The notes under the pieces were generated by a model, which worked only from the letters and a program-made list of their open reading frames with translations, was not told the DNA's origin and ran no database searches. A stretch of DNA of 64,000 nt from Paenibacillus sambharensis (GTDB lineage: Bacteria > Bacillota > Bacilli > Paenibacillales > Paenibacillaceae), in NCBI RefSeq assembly GCF_003233845.1, contig NZ_QKRB01000044.1, positions 310,001 through 374,000 of the forward strand, given 5' to 3'. The position numbers and the translations under genes were made by a program. Below are positions 16,234 to 24,329 of the stretch, piece after piece. How positions within the stretch are numbered: position 1 is the first letter of the stretch; every line of letters starts with the position of its first letter.

Positions 16234-17322
16234 ATGGAAGTGCAGGTGAAGAAGGGAAAAGGCAATACTCTGCGTTTGCTCTTGCTGTCCGTGCTTGTGC
16301 CAGCGCTGAATATCGCGGTCCATTGGCTGATCTTTTTGTTTTTTCGTGATTCGGGACTTCCTCCTGTATTGAATGCGGTCATTGCCGTCGTTTGGGGAGC
16401 GCTCGGGATCTACTCCATTTACTACTCACTTAACTGGGTAGTTGAGCAGTATCCGGACCAATGGAAGCGGAGAATATTGCCTTTTGTGTTCATTGGTCCG
16501 GCTGTCCTGCTGCTGGGCTGGCTGCTGGTGCTGCCTACGCTGCGGACGCTGTATCTGAGCTTCCTGGATGCCGGGTCCCAGAACTTTGTGGGGTTATCGA
16601 ATTACGCGGCCGTCTTTACAGACCGCCTGCTTGCAACCGCGCTGCGCAATAACCTGCTGTGGGTATTCGTCGGTACGATTCTGTGTGTCAGCATTGGCCT
16701 GCTGATTGCCATTCTGGCAGACCGGAGCAGCTTTGAGAAGCTGGCCAAGGCGATCATCTTTATGCCGATGGCCATATCTTTTGTCGCAGCGGGTGTAATC
16801 TGGAAGTTCATCTATTACTATCAGCCGGAACAGCAGCAGATTGGCCTGTTGAACGCGATTGTAGTGGCGATGGGCGGAGAACCGCAGGCATGGATCAGTA
16901 TGATTCAGCCTTGGAACAACCTGTTCCTAATTGCCATACTGGTCTGGATGCAGACCGGATTCGCAATGGTTATTTTTTCGGCGGCGATCAAGAGCATTCC
17001 GGAGGACATGCTGGAGGCGGCGCGGATGGACGGGGCCGGGGAGGTCCGGATTTTCTTCAAAATCATGATTCCCTACATATCAGGTACCCTGCTGTCGGTG
17101 ACGACCACCATTATCGTCTTTACACTGAAAATCTTCGACGTCGTCATGATCATGACCGGCGGCCAGTACGATACAGAGGTTGTGGCGACCCAGTTCTACA
17201 GGCAGCTGTTCATGTACCAGAATGCGGGCTACGGGTCCACGCTTGCGATTGTGCTGCTGATTGCCGTTATACCGGTAATCATGATCAATTTGCGGCAGTT
17301 CCGGAGAGAAGGGGGCTTCTAA
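16234..17322 (+). CDS. Carbohydrate ABC importer permease (AglF/MalF-like)
   Basis: The ATG at 16234 follows CAGGGGGGAT and is preferred over longer in-frame extensions. The 362-residue product begins with two extra membrane helices before the core of six, as in MalF-type permeases. The EAA loop is IPEDMLEAARMDGAGEVRIF followed by IMIPYISGTLLSV, which docks on the ATPase. One base separates its stop from the next permease start. No ATPase gene is present in the operon, so a shared ATPase of the MsmX type must be supplied from elsewhere. Confidence 0.93.
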   Translation: MEVQVKKGKGNTLRLLLLSVLVPALNIAVHWLIFLFFRDSGLPPVLNAVIAVVWGALGIYSIYYSLNWVVEQYPDQWKRRILPFVFIGPAVLLLGWLLVLPTLRTLYLSFLDAGSQNFVGLSNYAAVFTDRLLATALRNNLLWVFVGTILCVSIGLLIAILADRSSFEKLAKAIIFMPMAISFVAAGVIWKFIYYYQPEQQQIGLLNAIVVAMGGEPQAWISMIQPWNNLFLIAILVWMQTGFAMVIFSAAIKSIPEDMLEAARMDGAGEVRIFFKIMIPYISGTLLSVTTTIIVFTLKIFDVVMIMTGGQYDTEVVATQFYRQLFMYQNAGYGSTLAIVLLIAVIPVIMINLRQFRREGGF

Positions 17323-17323
17323 T

Positions 17324-18412
17324 ATGCGTAAAAAAGGACCGCGCGGCTCCAGATGGCTGATTAACACCGTGCTTGCGGTAATCTGTATCATCTGGTTCGT
17401 GCCTACACTGGGGCTGCTGATTTCCTCATTCCGGCCTGCGGCGGATATTCTGCAGACGGGCTGGTGGAAAATCGTTCCCCACCGCGACTGGGCGGCTGTG
17501 GATACGATCACGCTGGACCGGGAAACCGATCTTCGCCAGCCGATTGCGGTAAACGGAGTCACGTTCAGTGATGCCCAGCTGCGCACAGGTGTAGTTCAGG
17601 ACGGGAGCCGGCTGATCTGGGAAAACCGCCGTGCGCGAACGATCAGCGTGCAGGAGAAGCAGTGGGTTATGATGACGGACTTCACGCTGCAGAACTACCA
17701 GACGGTTCTGGGGGGGAAGAGCTACCAGATCACGATGCCGGACGGCAGCACGAAGACGGAGCAGGGCAGCGGCATGTCCCAGTCGTTCTGGAATACGCTT
17801 GCGGTTACGGTCCCGGCGACAGTCATCCCGATCTTCATTGCTTCCTTCGCGGCCTACGCCTTCGCCTGGCTGCGCTTCCCGGGGCGCAAGCTGTTCTTCA
17901 TCATTATTATTGCGCTCTTGGTGGTGCCGCTGCAGGTAGCTCTGATCCCGATTTTGCGGGATTATACGTCGCTGGGATTAAACGGAACCTACTTCGGCAT
18001 ATGGCTGGCGCACTCGGCATTTGGCTTGCCGCTGATCACCTATTTCATGTACAACTCGATCAGCCAGCTGCCGAAGGATCTGTTCGAATCGGCCTTCATG
18101 GACGGGGCCACGAACTTCACCATATTCAGCAGGCTGATTCTGCCGCTGTCCGTGCCGGCGCTGGCTTCCATCAGTATCTTCCAGTTCCTGTGGGTGTGGA
18201 ATGACTATCTGGTGTCGCTTATCTTCCTAGGCAGCCAGCCGAATGTACAGGTCATGTCTATGAAGATTGCCAACCTTGTCGGCTCCAGGGGCAATGACTG
18301 GCATCTGCTGACAGCGGCAGCCTTCATCTCCATGCTGATGCCGCTCGCCGTATTTTTTGCGCTGCAGCGTTACTTTGTCCGCGGCCTGCTTGGCGGATCG
18401 GTCAAAGGGTAA
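17324..18412 (+). CDS. Carbohydrate ABC importer permease (AglG/MalG-like)
   Basis: A 362-residue permease. After TM1 comes an unusually long extracytoplasmic region of about 120 residues rich in polar residues, as in the AglG subgroup, then the standard five-segment core. The EAA loop is LFESAFMDGATNFTIFSRLI followed by LPLSVPALASISIF. It pairs with the MalF-like protein encoded one base upstream. A perfect 17-bp hairpin follows the gene. Confidence 0.93.
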   Translation: MRKKGPRGSRWLINTVLAVICIIWFVPTLGLLISSFRPAADILQTGWWKIVPHRDWAAVDTITLDRETDLRQPIAVNGVTFSDAQLRTGVVQDGSRLIWENRRARTISVQEKQWVMMTDFTLQNYQTVLGGKSYQITMPDGSTKTEQGSGMSQSFWNTLAVTVPATVIPIFIASFAAYAFAWLRFPGRKLFFIIIIALLVVPLQVALIPILRDYTSLGLNGTYFGIWLAHSAFGLPLITYFMYNSISQLPKDLFESAFMDGATNFTIFSRLILPLSVPALASISIFQFLWVWNDYLVSLIFLGSQPNVQVMSMKIANLVGSRGNDWHLLTAAAFISMLMPLAVFFALQRYFVRGLLGGSVKG

Positions 18413-18448
18413 GGAGATTTAAGGGGAATCTGACCCGCGCCGCGGGCT

Positions 18449-18490
18449 GACAGGGCTGCTGCCGCAGGAGCGGCAGCAGCCCTGTCTTAA
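18449..18490 (+). terminator. Hairpin after the alpha-glucoside permeases
   Basis: A perfect 17-bp stem (18449-18465 with 18470-18486; inner arm GGGCTGCTGCCGC) with a four-base loop. Only two T follow, so termination may be partial and some transcripts may run on into the glucosidase gene. Confidence 0.75.
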
Positions 18491-18568
18491 GATAACCAGC
18501 GTTATTGGCTGGACGGCAATCTTATAAGGAGTAAACAGATTACTACCTATTGTTAAGGAGGCAAGCCC

Positions 18569-20227
18569 ATGCTTGGAAAGCCGGTATGGTGGAAGGAATC
18601 GGTCGTTTATCAGGTCTACTGGAGAAGCTTCTATGATACGAACGGAGACGGCTATGGCGACCTGCGGGGCGTCATCCGCAAGCTGGACTACATCCGCTCA
18701 CTCGGCATCACAATGATGTGGCTGAACCCCTTCAATGAATCGCCGGATAAGGATAACGGCTATGATATTTCCGGCTACTACGGGATCATGCCAAAGGCGG
18801 GAGACGAGGCGGACTTTGAGGAGCTTCTCGCCGAGGTGCATAAGCGGGGGATGAAGCTGATGATGGACGTCGTCCTTAATCACACCTCGAATCTGCACCC
18901 GTGGTTCCTGGAGTCCAAGTCCTCGAAGGATAATCCCAAGCGCGACTGGTATATCTGGAAGGATGGCCCGGCTCATCAGCCGCCGACCAACTGGCGGTCC
19001 TATTTCAATCCGTCCTGCTGGGAGTACGATGAAGCGACCAGCCAGTATTACATGCATTCCTTCGCCGTGGAACAGCCCGATCTGAACTGGGCCAACCCTG
19101 AGGTGCGGGGAGAGATGTACCGGATGCTGCGATACTGGCTCGATAAGGGAATCGACGGGCTGCGGCTGGATGCGCTGGCGCTGCTGGCCAAGCCGGAGCA
19201 GTACCGCGACGCGGAGGACCCGCATGATATCCGCTATCTGACACACAATCCGGGCCTGCACGACTACCTGCAGGAGATGAACCGCGAGGTGTTCAGCCGC
19301 TATGACATGATGACCGTTGGTGAAATTGCGTATGCCACACCGGAGAATGGGCCGTTGTTCGTGGATGAGGAGCGGAGTGAGCTGCATACGCTGTTCCACT
19401 TTGAAGTGGCGGATGAAATGCCGGAGTGGGACATGCCCCGCTACAAGCGTATTCAGCGTACCTGGGCGGCGGCTCTCCAGGACCGCGGTGTCAACTCGCA
19501 TTTCCTGAACAACCACGATCATGCCCGCCAGGTGACGCGTTACGGCAACGATGGAAAGTACCGGGTCGAATCGGCCAAGCTGCTGGCGACGCTGATCCAC
19601 ACACTGCCCGGCATTCCTTATGTCTATCAGGGCGAAGAGATCGGCATGACCGGCGTAAGGTACGATTCAATCGGCGACTACCAGGATATTGCGATGCGCA
19701 ACCGGTATGCCGAGGAGGTAGGGCTTGGTAAAGATCCGGCGGCAGTTCTCCGTTCGCTGCAGCCTCTGAGCCGGGACAATTCCCGATCACCGATGCAGTG
19801 GTCGGATGCGCCGCAGGCTGGTTTTACGGAAGGGGAGCCATGGATAGGAGTCAATCCGAACTACCGGTCGATTAATGTGGAGCAGGCGCTTGCCGATCCG
19901 GACTCGGTTTACTACTATTACCGCGACCTGATCGAGCTGCGCAAGCAGCATCCTGTCATGGTATACGGGGAATTCGAAGACATCAGCGGCGATGATCCGC
20001 ATCTGTATGTCTACCATCGTACGCTTGATGATGTCCGATGGACGGTAATGCTGAATCACGCGGAAGAGAGCGGGACTTTCAGCGTGCCGGCGTTTATAGG
20101 GGGGGACAGCGGCCCTGGTCTGGTCCTGGGAAATTATAAAGACAAGCCGAATATTGACCTGAAGAGCGGGAGCGTAGAGCTGCGTCCTTATGAAGCCTGT
20201 ATATTTGAGAGTGATGTGAAGATCTGA
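18569..20227 (+). CDS. GH13 alpha-glucosidase (oligo-1,6-glucosidase/AglA type)
   Basis: A 552-residue cytoplasmic GH13 enzyme that splits imported alpha-glucosides. The calcium loop DTNGDGYGD is at 23-31, region I is DVVLNH (100-105), the nucleophile is Asp201 in GLRLDAL, the acid/base is Glu252 in VGEIAY, and the third carboxylate is Asp317 in LNNHDHAR. There is no signal peptide. The family includes oligo-1,6-glucosidase, trehalose-6-phosphate hydrolase and alpha-glucosidase; subtle specificity cannot be read here. It follows an AGL-type importer, so hydrolysis of the imported disaccharide is the likely role. TTAAGGAGGC precedes the ATG. Confidence 0.95.
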   Translation: MLGKPVWWKESVVYQVYWRSFYDTNGDGYGDLRGVIRKLDYIRSLGITMMWLNPFNESPDKDNGYDISGYYGIMPKAGDEADFEELLAEVHKRGMKLMMDVVLNHTSNLHPWFLESKSSKDNPKRDWYIWKDGPAHQPPTNWRSYFNPSCWEYDEATSQYYMHSFAVEQPDLNWANPEVRGEMYRMLRYWLDKGIDGLRLDALALLAKPEQYRDAEDPHDIRYLTHNPGLHDYLQEMNREVFSRYDMMTVGEIAYATPENGPLFVDEERSELHTLFHFEVADEMPEWDMPRYKRIQRTWAAALQDRGVNSHFLNNHDHARQVTRYGNDGKYRVESAKLLATLIHTLPGIPYVYQGEEIGMTGVRYDSIGDYQDIAMRNRYAEEVGLGKDPAAVLRSLQPLSRDNSRSPMQWSDAPQAGFTEGEPWIGVNPNYRSINVEQALADPDSVYYYYRDLIELRKQHPVMVYGEFEDISGDDPHLYVYHRTLDDVRWTVMLNHAEESGTFSVPAFIGGDSGPGLVLGNYKDKPNIDLKSGSVELRPYEACIFESDVKI

Positions 20228-20426
20228 CCTTTGGCGAACTGCAGGCGAATATGGTATGATAGGACCAAATTTTGCTACTCAAGAGATGGGAAGAGTTGTC
20301 CTGGCTCGTTTTCGCTTGCAGTGTGATCTGAATCATACCTTTCCAACCAGGGATTGGCGATAATCGGGATGGTATCCGCAAGGGATGCCAACAGCATTCG
20401 TATCGGCATGGAAATGGGAGGAAATA

Positions 20427-21215
20427 ATGGAACATCAACCTTTAATGAATGTAGAGAAGCTGGCTCTCAAGAAGCATGGCATTTACCGGCACAGCAAGAT
20501 CAACTACTTGCTGAGGTCCATGCTGGCCAGCATGTTTATCGGCTTTGGCGTCATCGTTGCTTTCAAGACAGGGAATTTCTTCTACACCGAGCATTCGCCC
20601 TTCACGTACCCGATGGCGGCGATTACCTTCGGTGCAGCTATTATACTGATTTCCTACGGGGGCGGCGATCTGTTCACCGGCAATACCTTCTACTTCACGT
20701 TCGCCGCACTGCGGAAGAAGCTTAAGTGGGCGGAGGTTGTCAAGCTGTGGGGAATGAGCTACGGCGGTAATATTCTGGGCGCCGTCGCTTTCGCCCTGCT
20801 GATCTGGTTGACGGGGCTGTTCAATGATACGACCGTCAACAGCTTTCTCTTCAGTGTGGTGGACAAGAAGATGAACGCCCCGACGATGGAGCTGTTCTTC
20901 CGGGCAGTCCTCTGTAACTGGCTTGTCTGCCTGGCGTTCTTCGTGCCAATGTCCATGAAGGCGGACGGGGCGAAGATGTTTGCCATGATGCTGTTCGTAT
21001 TCTGCTTCTTCATCTCGGGATACGAGCATAGTATCGCCAACATGTGTACATTTGCCATTGCACTGGTGCTCAACCATCCGGGGACCATTTCGTATGCGGG
21101 TGTTATTCATAATCTCATCCCGGTTACCCTTGGTAATCTGATCGGCGGGGCTGTATTCATGGGCTATATGTATTACTACGTTAACAAACCATTCGGAGAG
21201 GAGCAGGAACATTGA
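20427..21215 (+). CDS. Formate/nitrite transporter (FNT) family channel
   Basis: The ATG at 20427 follows GGGAGG and gives 262 residues with six membrane segments. FNT landmarks are present: GGGDLFTGNTFYF in the first repeat, CNWLVCLA, and GYEHSIANM with the central pore histidine. FNT proteins conduct small monocarboxylates (formate, nitrite, lactate, acetate) or hydrosulfide, with protonation at the pore. The gene overlaps the L-lactate dehydrogenase gene by 4 bp, so lactate exit or entry, or general fermentation-acid traffic, is a better guess here than nitrite. A separate nitrate operon lies 6 kb away. Confidence 0.92.
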   Translation: MEHQPLMNVEKLALKKHGIYRHSKINYLLRSMLASMFIGFGVIVAFKTGNFFYTEHSPFTYPMAAITFGAAIILISYGGGDLFTGNTFYFTFAALRKKLKWAEVVKLWGMSYGGNILGAVAFALLIWLTGLFNDTTVNSFLFSVVDKKMNAPTMELFFRAVLCNWLVCLAFFVPMSMKADGAKMFAMMLFVFCFFISGYEHSIANMCTFAIALVLNHPGTISYAGVIHNLIPVTLGNLIGGAVFMGYMYYYVNKPFGEEQEH

Positions 21216-22126
21216 AGAAGACGAGGATTGTTGTAATCGGGGTAGGTGCAGTGGGTTCTACAACCGCGTATACGCTGCTGCTCAGAGGCCGCATGGATGA
21301 ACTGGTGCTGATTGACGCTAACCGGGACAAGGCGGTTGGGGATGCGCTCGACATGAACCACGGGCTGCCGTTCGTCGGCCAGACCAAGGTATGGGCAGGT
21401 ACATATGAGGATTGTGCTACGGCTGATATCGTGATTATTACAGCTGGTGCTGCCCAGCGCCAAGGCGAGTCGCGAATCGATCTGCTGAAGCGGAATGTCG
21501 GCATATTCGAGAGCATCATTGATGAAGTGCTGAAATACAACGATCACGGTATACTGCTGATCGCCTCCAACCCGGTCGATATCATGAGTTACTTCTCCTG
21601 GAAGAAGTCAGGCTGGCCGACTAATCGCGTAATCGGCTCGGGGACCCTGCTTGACAGTGCCCGGTTCCGTTACCTCATCGGCGAGAAGCTGCAGATTGAC
21701 TCGCGCAGCGTACATGCCCATATCGTGGGAGAGCATGGGGATTCCGAGCTGCCGCTGTGGAGTCTGGCGAATATTGCAGGTACGGAGCTGCAGCTGGATG
21801 AAGAGGCCAAGCAGGAGATCTTCACGAACACAAGAGATGCGGCTTACCAGATTATTAATGCCAAGGGCGCAACCTTCTATGCAATCGCGCTTGCCCTTGA
21901 TCGCATCTGTACGGCTATTCTTCGCAATGAATCGGCCGTTATGAATGTATCGACGCTGCTGAAGGATTATCATGGGATATCGGATGTTTACCTTGGCGTA
22001 CCTTGTATTGTGGACCGCCAGGGGGTACGCGAGGTGATGCAGATCGCGATCACAGACGAGGAGAAGGCGCTGCTGCACAAGTCGGCGGATAAGCTCAAGG
22101 ATCTGATTAAGTCGATTTCCATCTAG
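21212..22126 (+). CDS. ldh: L-lactate dehydrogenase
   Basis: A 304-residue NAD-dependent LDH/MDH-family enzyme that interconverts pyruvate and L-lactate. The Rossmann motif is GVGAVG at residues 10-15. The substrate-specificity loop reads GAAQRQGESRIDLL, with Gln where malate dehydrogenases carry Arg, which supports lactate. The catalytic histidine lies in VGEHGDSELPLW. The start is TTG and overlaps the stop of the FNT gene by 4 bp (TTGA), after GGAGAGGAG. The coupled pair implies that lactate production and its transport are matched. A good terminator follows. Confidence 0.93.
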   Translation: MKKTRIVVIGVGAVGSTTAYTLLLRGRMDELVLIDANRDKAVGDALDMNHGLPFVGQTKVWAGTYEDCATADIVIITAGAAQRQGESRIDLLKRNVGIFESIIDEVLKYNDHGILLIASNPVDIMSYFSWKKSGWPTNRVIGSGTLLDSARFRYLIGEKLQIDSRSVHAHIVGEHGDSELPLWSLANIAGTELQLDEEAKQEIFTNTRDAAYQIINAKGATFYAIALALDRICTAILRNESAVMNVSTLLKDYHGISDVYLGVPCIVDRQGVREVMQIAITDEEKALLHKSADKLKDLIKSISI

Positions 22127-22155
22127 CAATCAAACAGCTGCATAAGCAGTAAGGT

Positions 22156-22202
22156 ACAGGCTTTGCCGGGATGATCCCTCGTCCCGGGGAGCCTGTTTTT
22201 TT
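22156..22202 (+). terminator. Rho-independent terminator of the FNT-ldh operon
   Basis: Arms ACAGGCTTTGCCGGGA and TCCCGGGGAGCCTGT pair with minor mismatches and are followed by seven T. Confidence 0.88.
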
Positions 22203-22299
22203 GTGACCCTGCTGCCAGGGAGGCGCCGCATGTGCTCTAATTAATTTCCTATATGTGGGACATAGTAAGGGGGAAGAGAGAAGAGAGGTGTGAGAAGCG

Positions 22300-23286
22300 A
22301 TGTTTGATAATGAGCGGCTGTTCTCCGAGCTTGAGGTCAAGGAGCCGTTCCATGACGAAGAGCTGCTCAAGCTGCTTTGGGGAGAGAGGTGGGGGCTTCG
22401 TCACCCGACCGGAACATTAAGGAGGGTGCTCGTACATCGTCCGGGTCATGAAATTCTGGAGCTGCACCGTAAACGGTATGAGGTGGAAGCCAGCTCGCTA
22501 CTGCTTAAGAATGTTGCCGGGAGAATGAGCAGCTCGAATGGAATGGATAAGCCGGATTTGCAGCTTGCTCAAGAGCAGCATGACAAGCTGGTCGAAGCCC
22601 TGCGTGCGGAAGGGGTTGAGGTCGTTCATCTGGAAGGGGTGTCGCATCTGCTGCCCGACCGGCTGTATACCCGGGACCTCGGCATGGTGGTTCCGGGCGG
22701 GATTATTATGGGGAGGTTTGCGCTGTATCTGCGGCTAGGCGAGACTAGATTTGCAATGGAAACTCTGACAAAGCTAGGGGTGCCCATACTCGGTCTTACA
22801 CAGGGCAGTGCTTTCGCGGAGGGAGGCAGCTTCTCGATGATTCATGCCAACCTGGCTGTCGTGGGCAGATCTGAACGCTTTAATCAGGCTGGGATCGAGC
22901 AGCTTCGTAATCTTCTAAGCATTCAGCATATCGAGCTGCTGACGGTCGATATGCCGGCAGGCAAGATTCATCTGGATGAGGCCTTCATGATGGTGGACCG
23001 GGACAAGGCACTGATCAATAGGGATCTGCTGCCTTATTGGTTCCTTACTCATCTTCAGGATCTGGGAATCAAGCTTATCCATGTAGACCCGGAAGACCCG
23101 CTGCTAACGATAAACTGCCTGGCCGTTCGGCCAGGCAGGGTCATATTTCCGGCTTCAGGTGTCCGGACTCGCAGATTGCTGCAGGAAAACGGAGTGGAGG
23201 TTGTGCCGGTAGATGTCTCCGAGATATATAAAATGGGCGGAGGCATCCACTGTATGACACTGCCTCTCATTCGGCTGGATGATTAG
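22300..23286 (+). CDS. Amidinotransferase/arginine deiminase-fold enzyme (DDAH-like)
   Basis: The 328-residue protein has the pentein fold of arginine-modifying enzymes. Visible motifs are the start segment HPTGTLRRVLVHRPG, YTRDLGMVVPGG, EGGSF with the substrate-binding Glu, HLDEAFMMVD with the catalytic His, and the nucleophilic Cys318 in GGGIHCMTLP. Family members include dimethylarginine dimethylaminohydrolase, arginine deiminase and glycine amidinotransferase. The length and motifs suit a DDAH-like or uncharacterised amidinohydrolase, and no arginine-deiminase operon genes are nearby. AGAGGTGTGAG precedes the ATG. It converges with the J-like gene, with no intervening terminator. Confidence 0.85.
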   Translation: MFDNERLFSELEVKEPFHDEELLKLLWGERWGLRHPTGTLRRVLVHRPGHEILELHRKRYEVEASSLLLKNVAGRMSSSNGMDKPDLQLAQEQHDKLVEALRAEGVEVVHLEGVSHLLPDRLYTRDLGMVVPGGIIMGRFALYLRLGETRFAMETLTKLGVPILGLTQGSAFAEGGSFSMIHANLAVVGRSERFNQAGIEQLRNLLSIQHIELLTVDMPAGKIHLDEAFMMVDRDKALINRDLLPYWFLTHLQDLGIKLIHVDPEDPLLTINCLAVRPGRVIFPASGVRTRRLLQENGVEVVPVDVSEIYKMGGGIHCMTLPLIRLDD

Positions 23287-24198
23287 TCAGTCTGCTGAAC
23301 TCTGTCCTGCCTGCAGATAGGTTTCGATCAGGTGAAGGGCGTTATCCTTATTGCCGGCGTCGATCCGGATTCCGACAATGAACTCCTTCATATGCAGTGG
23401 CAGCTGCTTGGTCATTGGGCTGCTGCCAAGAGCTATGCCGTATACATGCTCGGTGGGATTATCCTGGGTTGCGGCCTTAAGGGCAGCGCCTTCCGGCAGA
23501 AGCTCACTCCATGCCCCGCTTGCATATTCATCCAGGCTGGCGAGGATATCGTTGCGCACCATCCAGTCAAAGATGGAGCGGTCCATAATGTACACATCAG
23601 GATCCTCTGTTGCCAGTTGGATGACCGCCTTCTGCTGCATGGCGATGTCCATCTCGCTGCGTGCATCCATGGAGAAATTAAGGATTGACGTTTCCACCCG
23701 CTCCCACTCCGGGAACTGGGCGAGCAGGGCTTCGTTAAGCGGCTCTGTCTGCTGGCTGCCGTCTTCCATATAAAATTCTCCGAAGAGGGAGGCGGTCAGG
23801 GCCGCGGGCGGAAGGCTGGCAAGACGTTCCTGCTCGGCCTTGTTGTCCATATAAGTGTTGACCCCGTAGATAATTATGGCTATTACGGCTATGGCTCCGA
23901 TCACATGGAACTTGTAGTAGCTGAAGAAGTGATCGACCTTCTCGGCGGTACCTGCAAATCTCTTGTATTTGCCGTACTGCTGCTGGTTGATGTCTTCCAC
24001 GGCCTTGCGGTTCTCTGCTTCCAGAATCGTACGGTAGGCCTTGGTCACTTCGGAGAAGCCGCCGCCCGCGGCATCGTCCTGCTGTGTCTGGCTGGCACGT
24101 GACTGCCGGAGCAGCAGGGTGTACCGTTTCTCGACCTCTTCCTTCGTCGCTGTGTCGGGAAGGCCCAGCCGTTCATATGCTTCCTTCAGGTCGTTCAT
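23287..24198 (-). CDS. J-domain-like membrane protein lacking HPD
   Basis: The preferred start (ATG at 24198, after GAGGTGA) gives 303 residues; a longer frame starts at 24228. Residues 3-65 look like a J-domain (AYERLGLPDTATKEEVEKRY, then a second helix), but the His-Pro-Asp tripeptide needed to stimulate DnaK is absent. A single transmembrane segment follows near residues 100-117 (VIGAIAVIAIIIYGV), and the last 180 residues are extracytoplasmic. That part resembles a solute-binding-like fold but is not recognised. It faces the amidinotransferase gene tail to tail. The role is unknown; a membrane scaffold is more likely than a chaperone partner. Confidence 0.75.
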   Translation of the reverse strand: MNDLKEAYERLGLPDTATKEEVEKRYTLLLRQSRASQTQQDDAAGGGFSEVTKAYRTILEAENRKAVEDINQQQYGKYKRFAGTAEKVDHFFSYYKFHVIGAIAVIAIIIYGVNTYMDNKAEQERLASLPPAALTASLFGEFYMEDGSQQTEPLNEALLAQFPEWERVETSILNFSMDARSEMDIAMQQKAVIQLATEDPDVYIMDRSIFDWMVRNDILASLDEYASGAWSELLPEGAALKAATQDNPTEHVYGIALGSSPMTKQLPLHMKEFIVGIRIDAGNKDNALHLIETYLQAGQSSAD

Positions 24199-24329
24199 CT
24201 CTAGAATCACCTCGCTGCAGCGTAACATGGGTGGCGTTCGCTTGGGTTATAGTACTATTGTATAACAAAATTACACGGTCAGCCATCGCAGCTGGCTGCC
24301 ATCTCGGTCAGGGGTATAGGCTCACCAGG

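Noticed and set aside
18698-19600. Minus-strand open frame of 300 codons inside the GH13 gene
   Set aside because: It is a shadow of a GC-rich real gene whose catalytic motifs are all intact.
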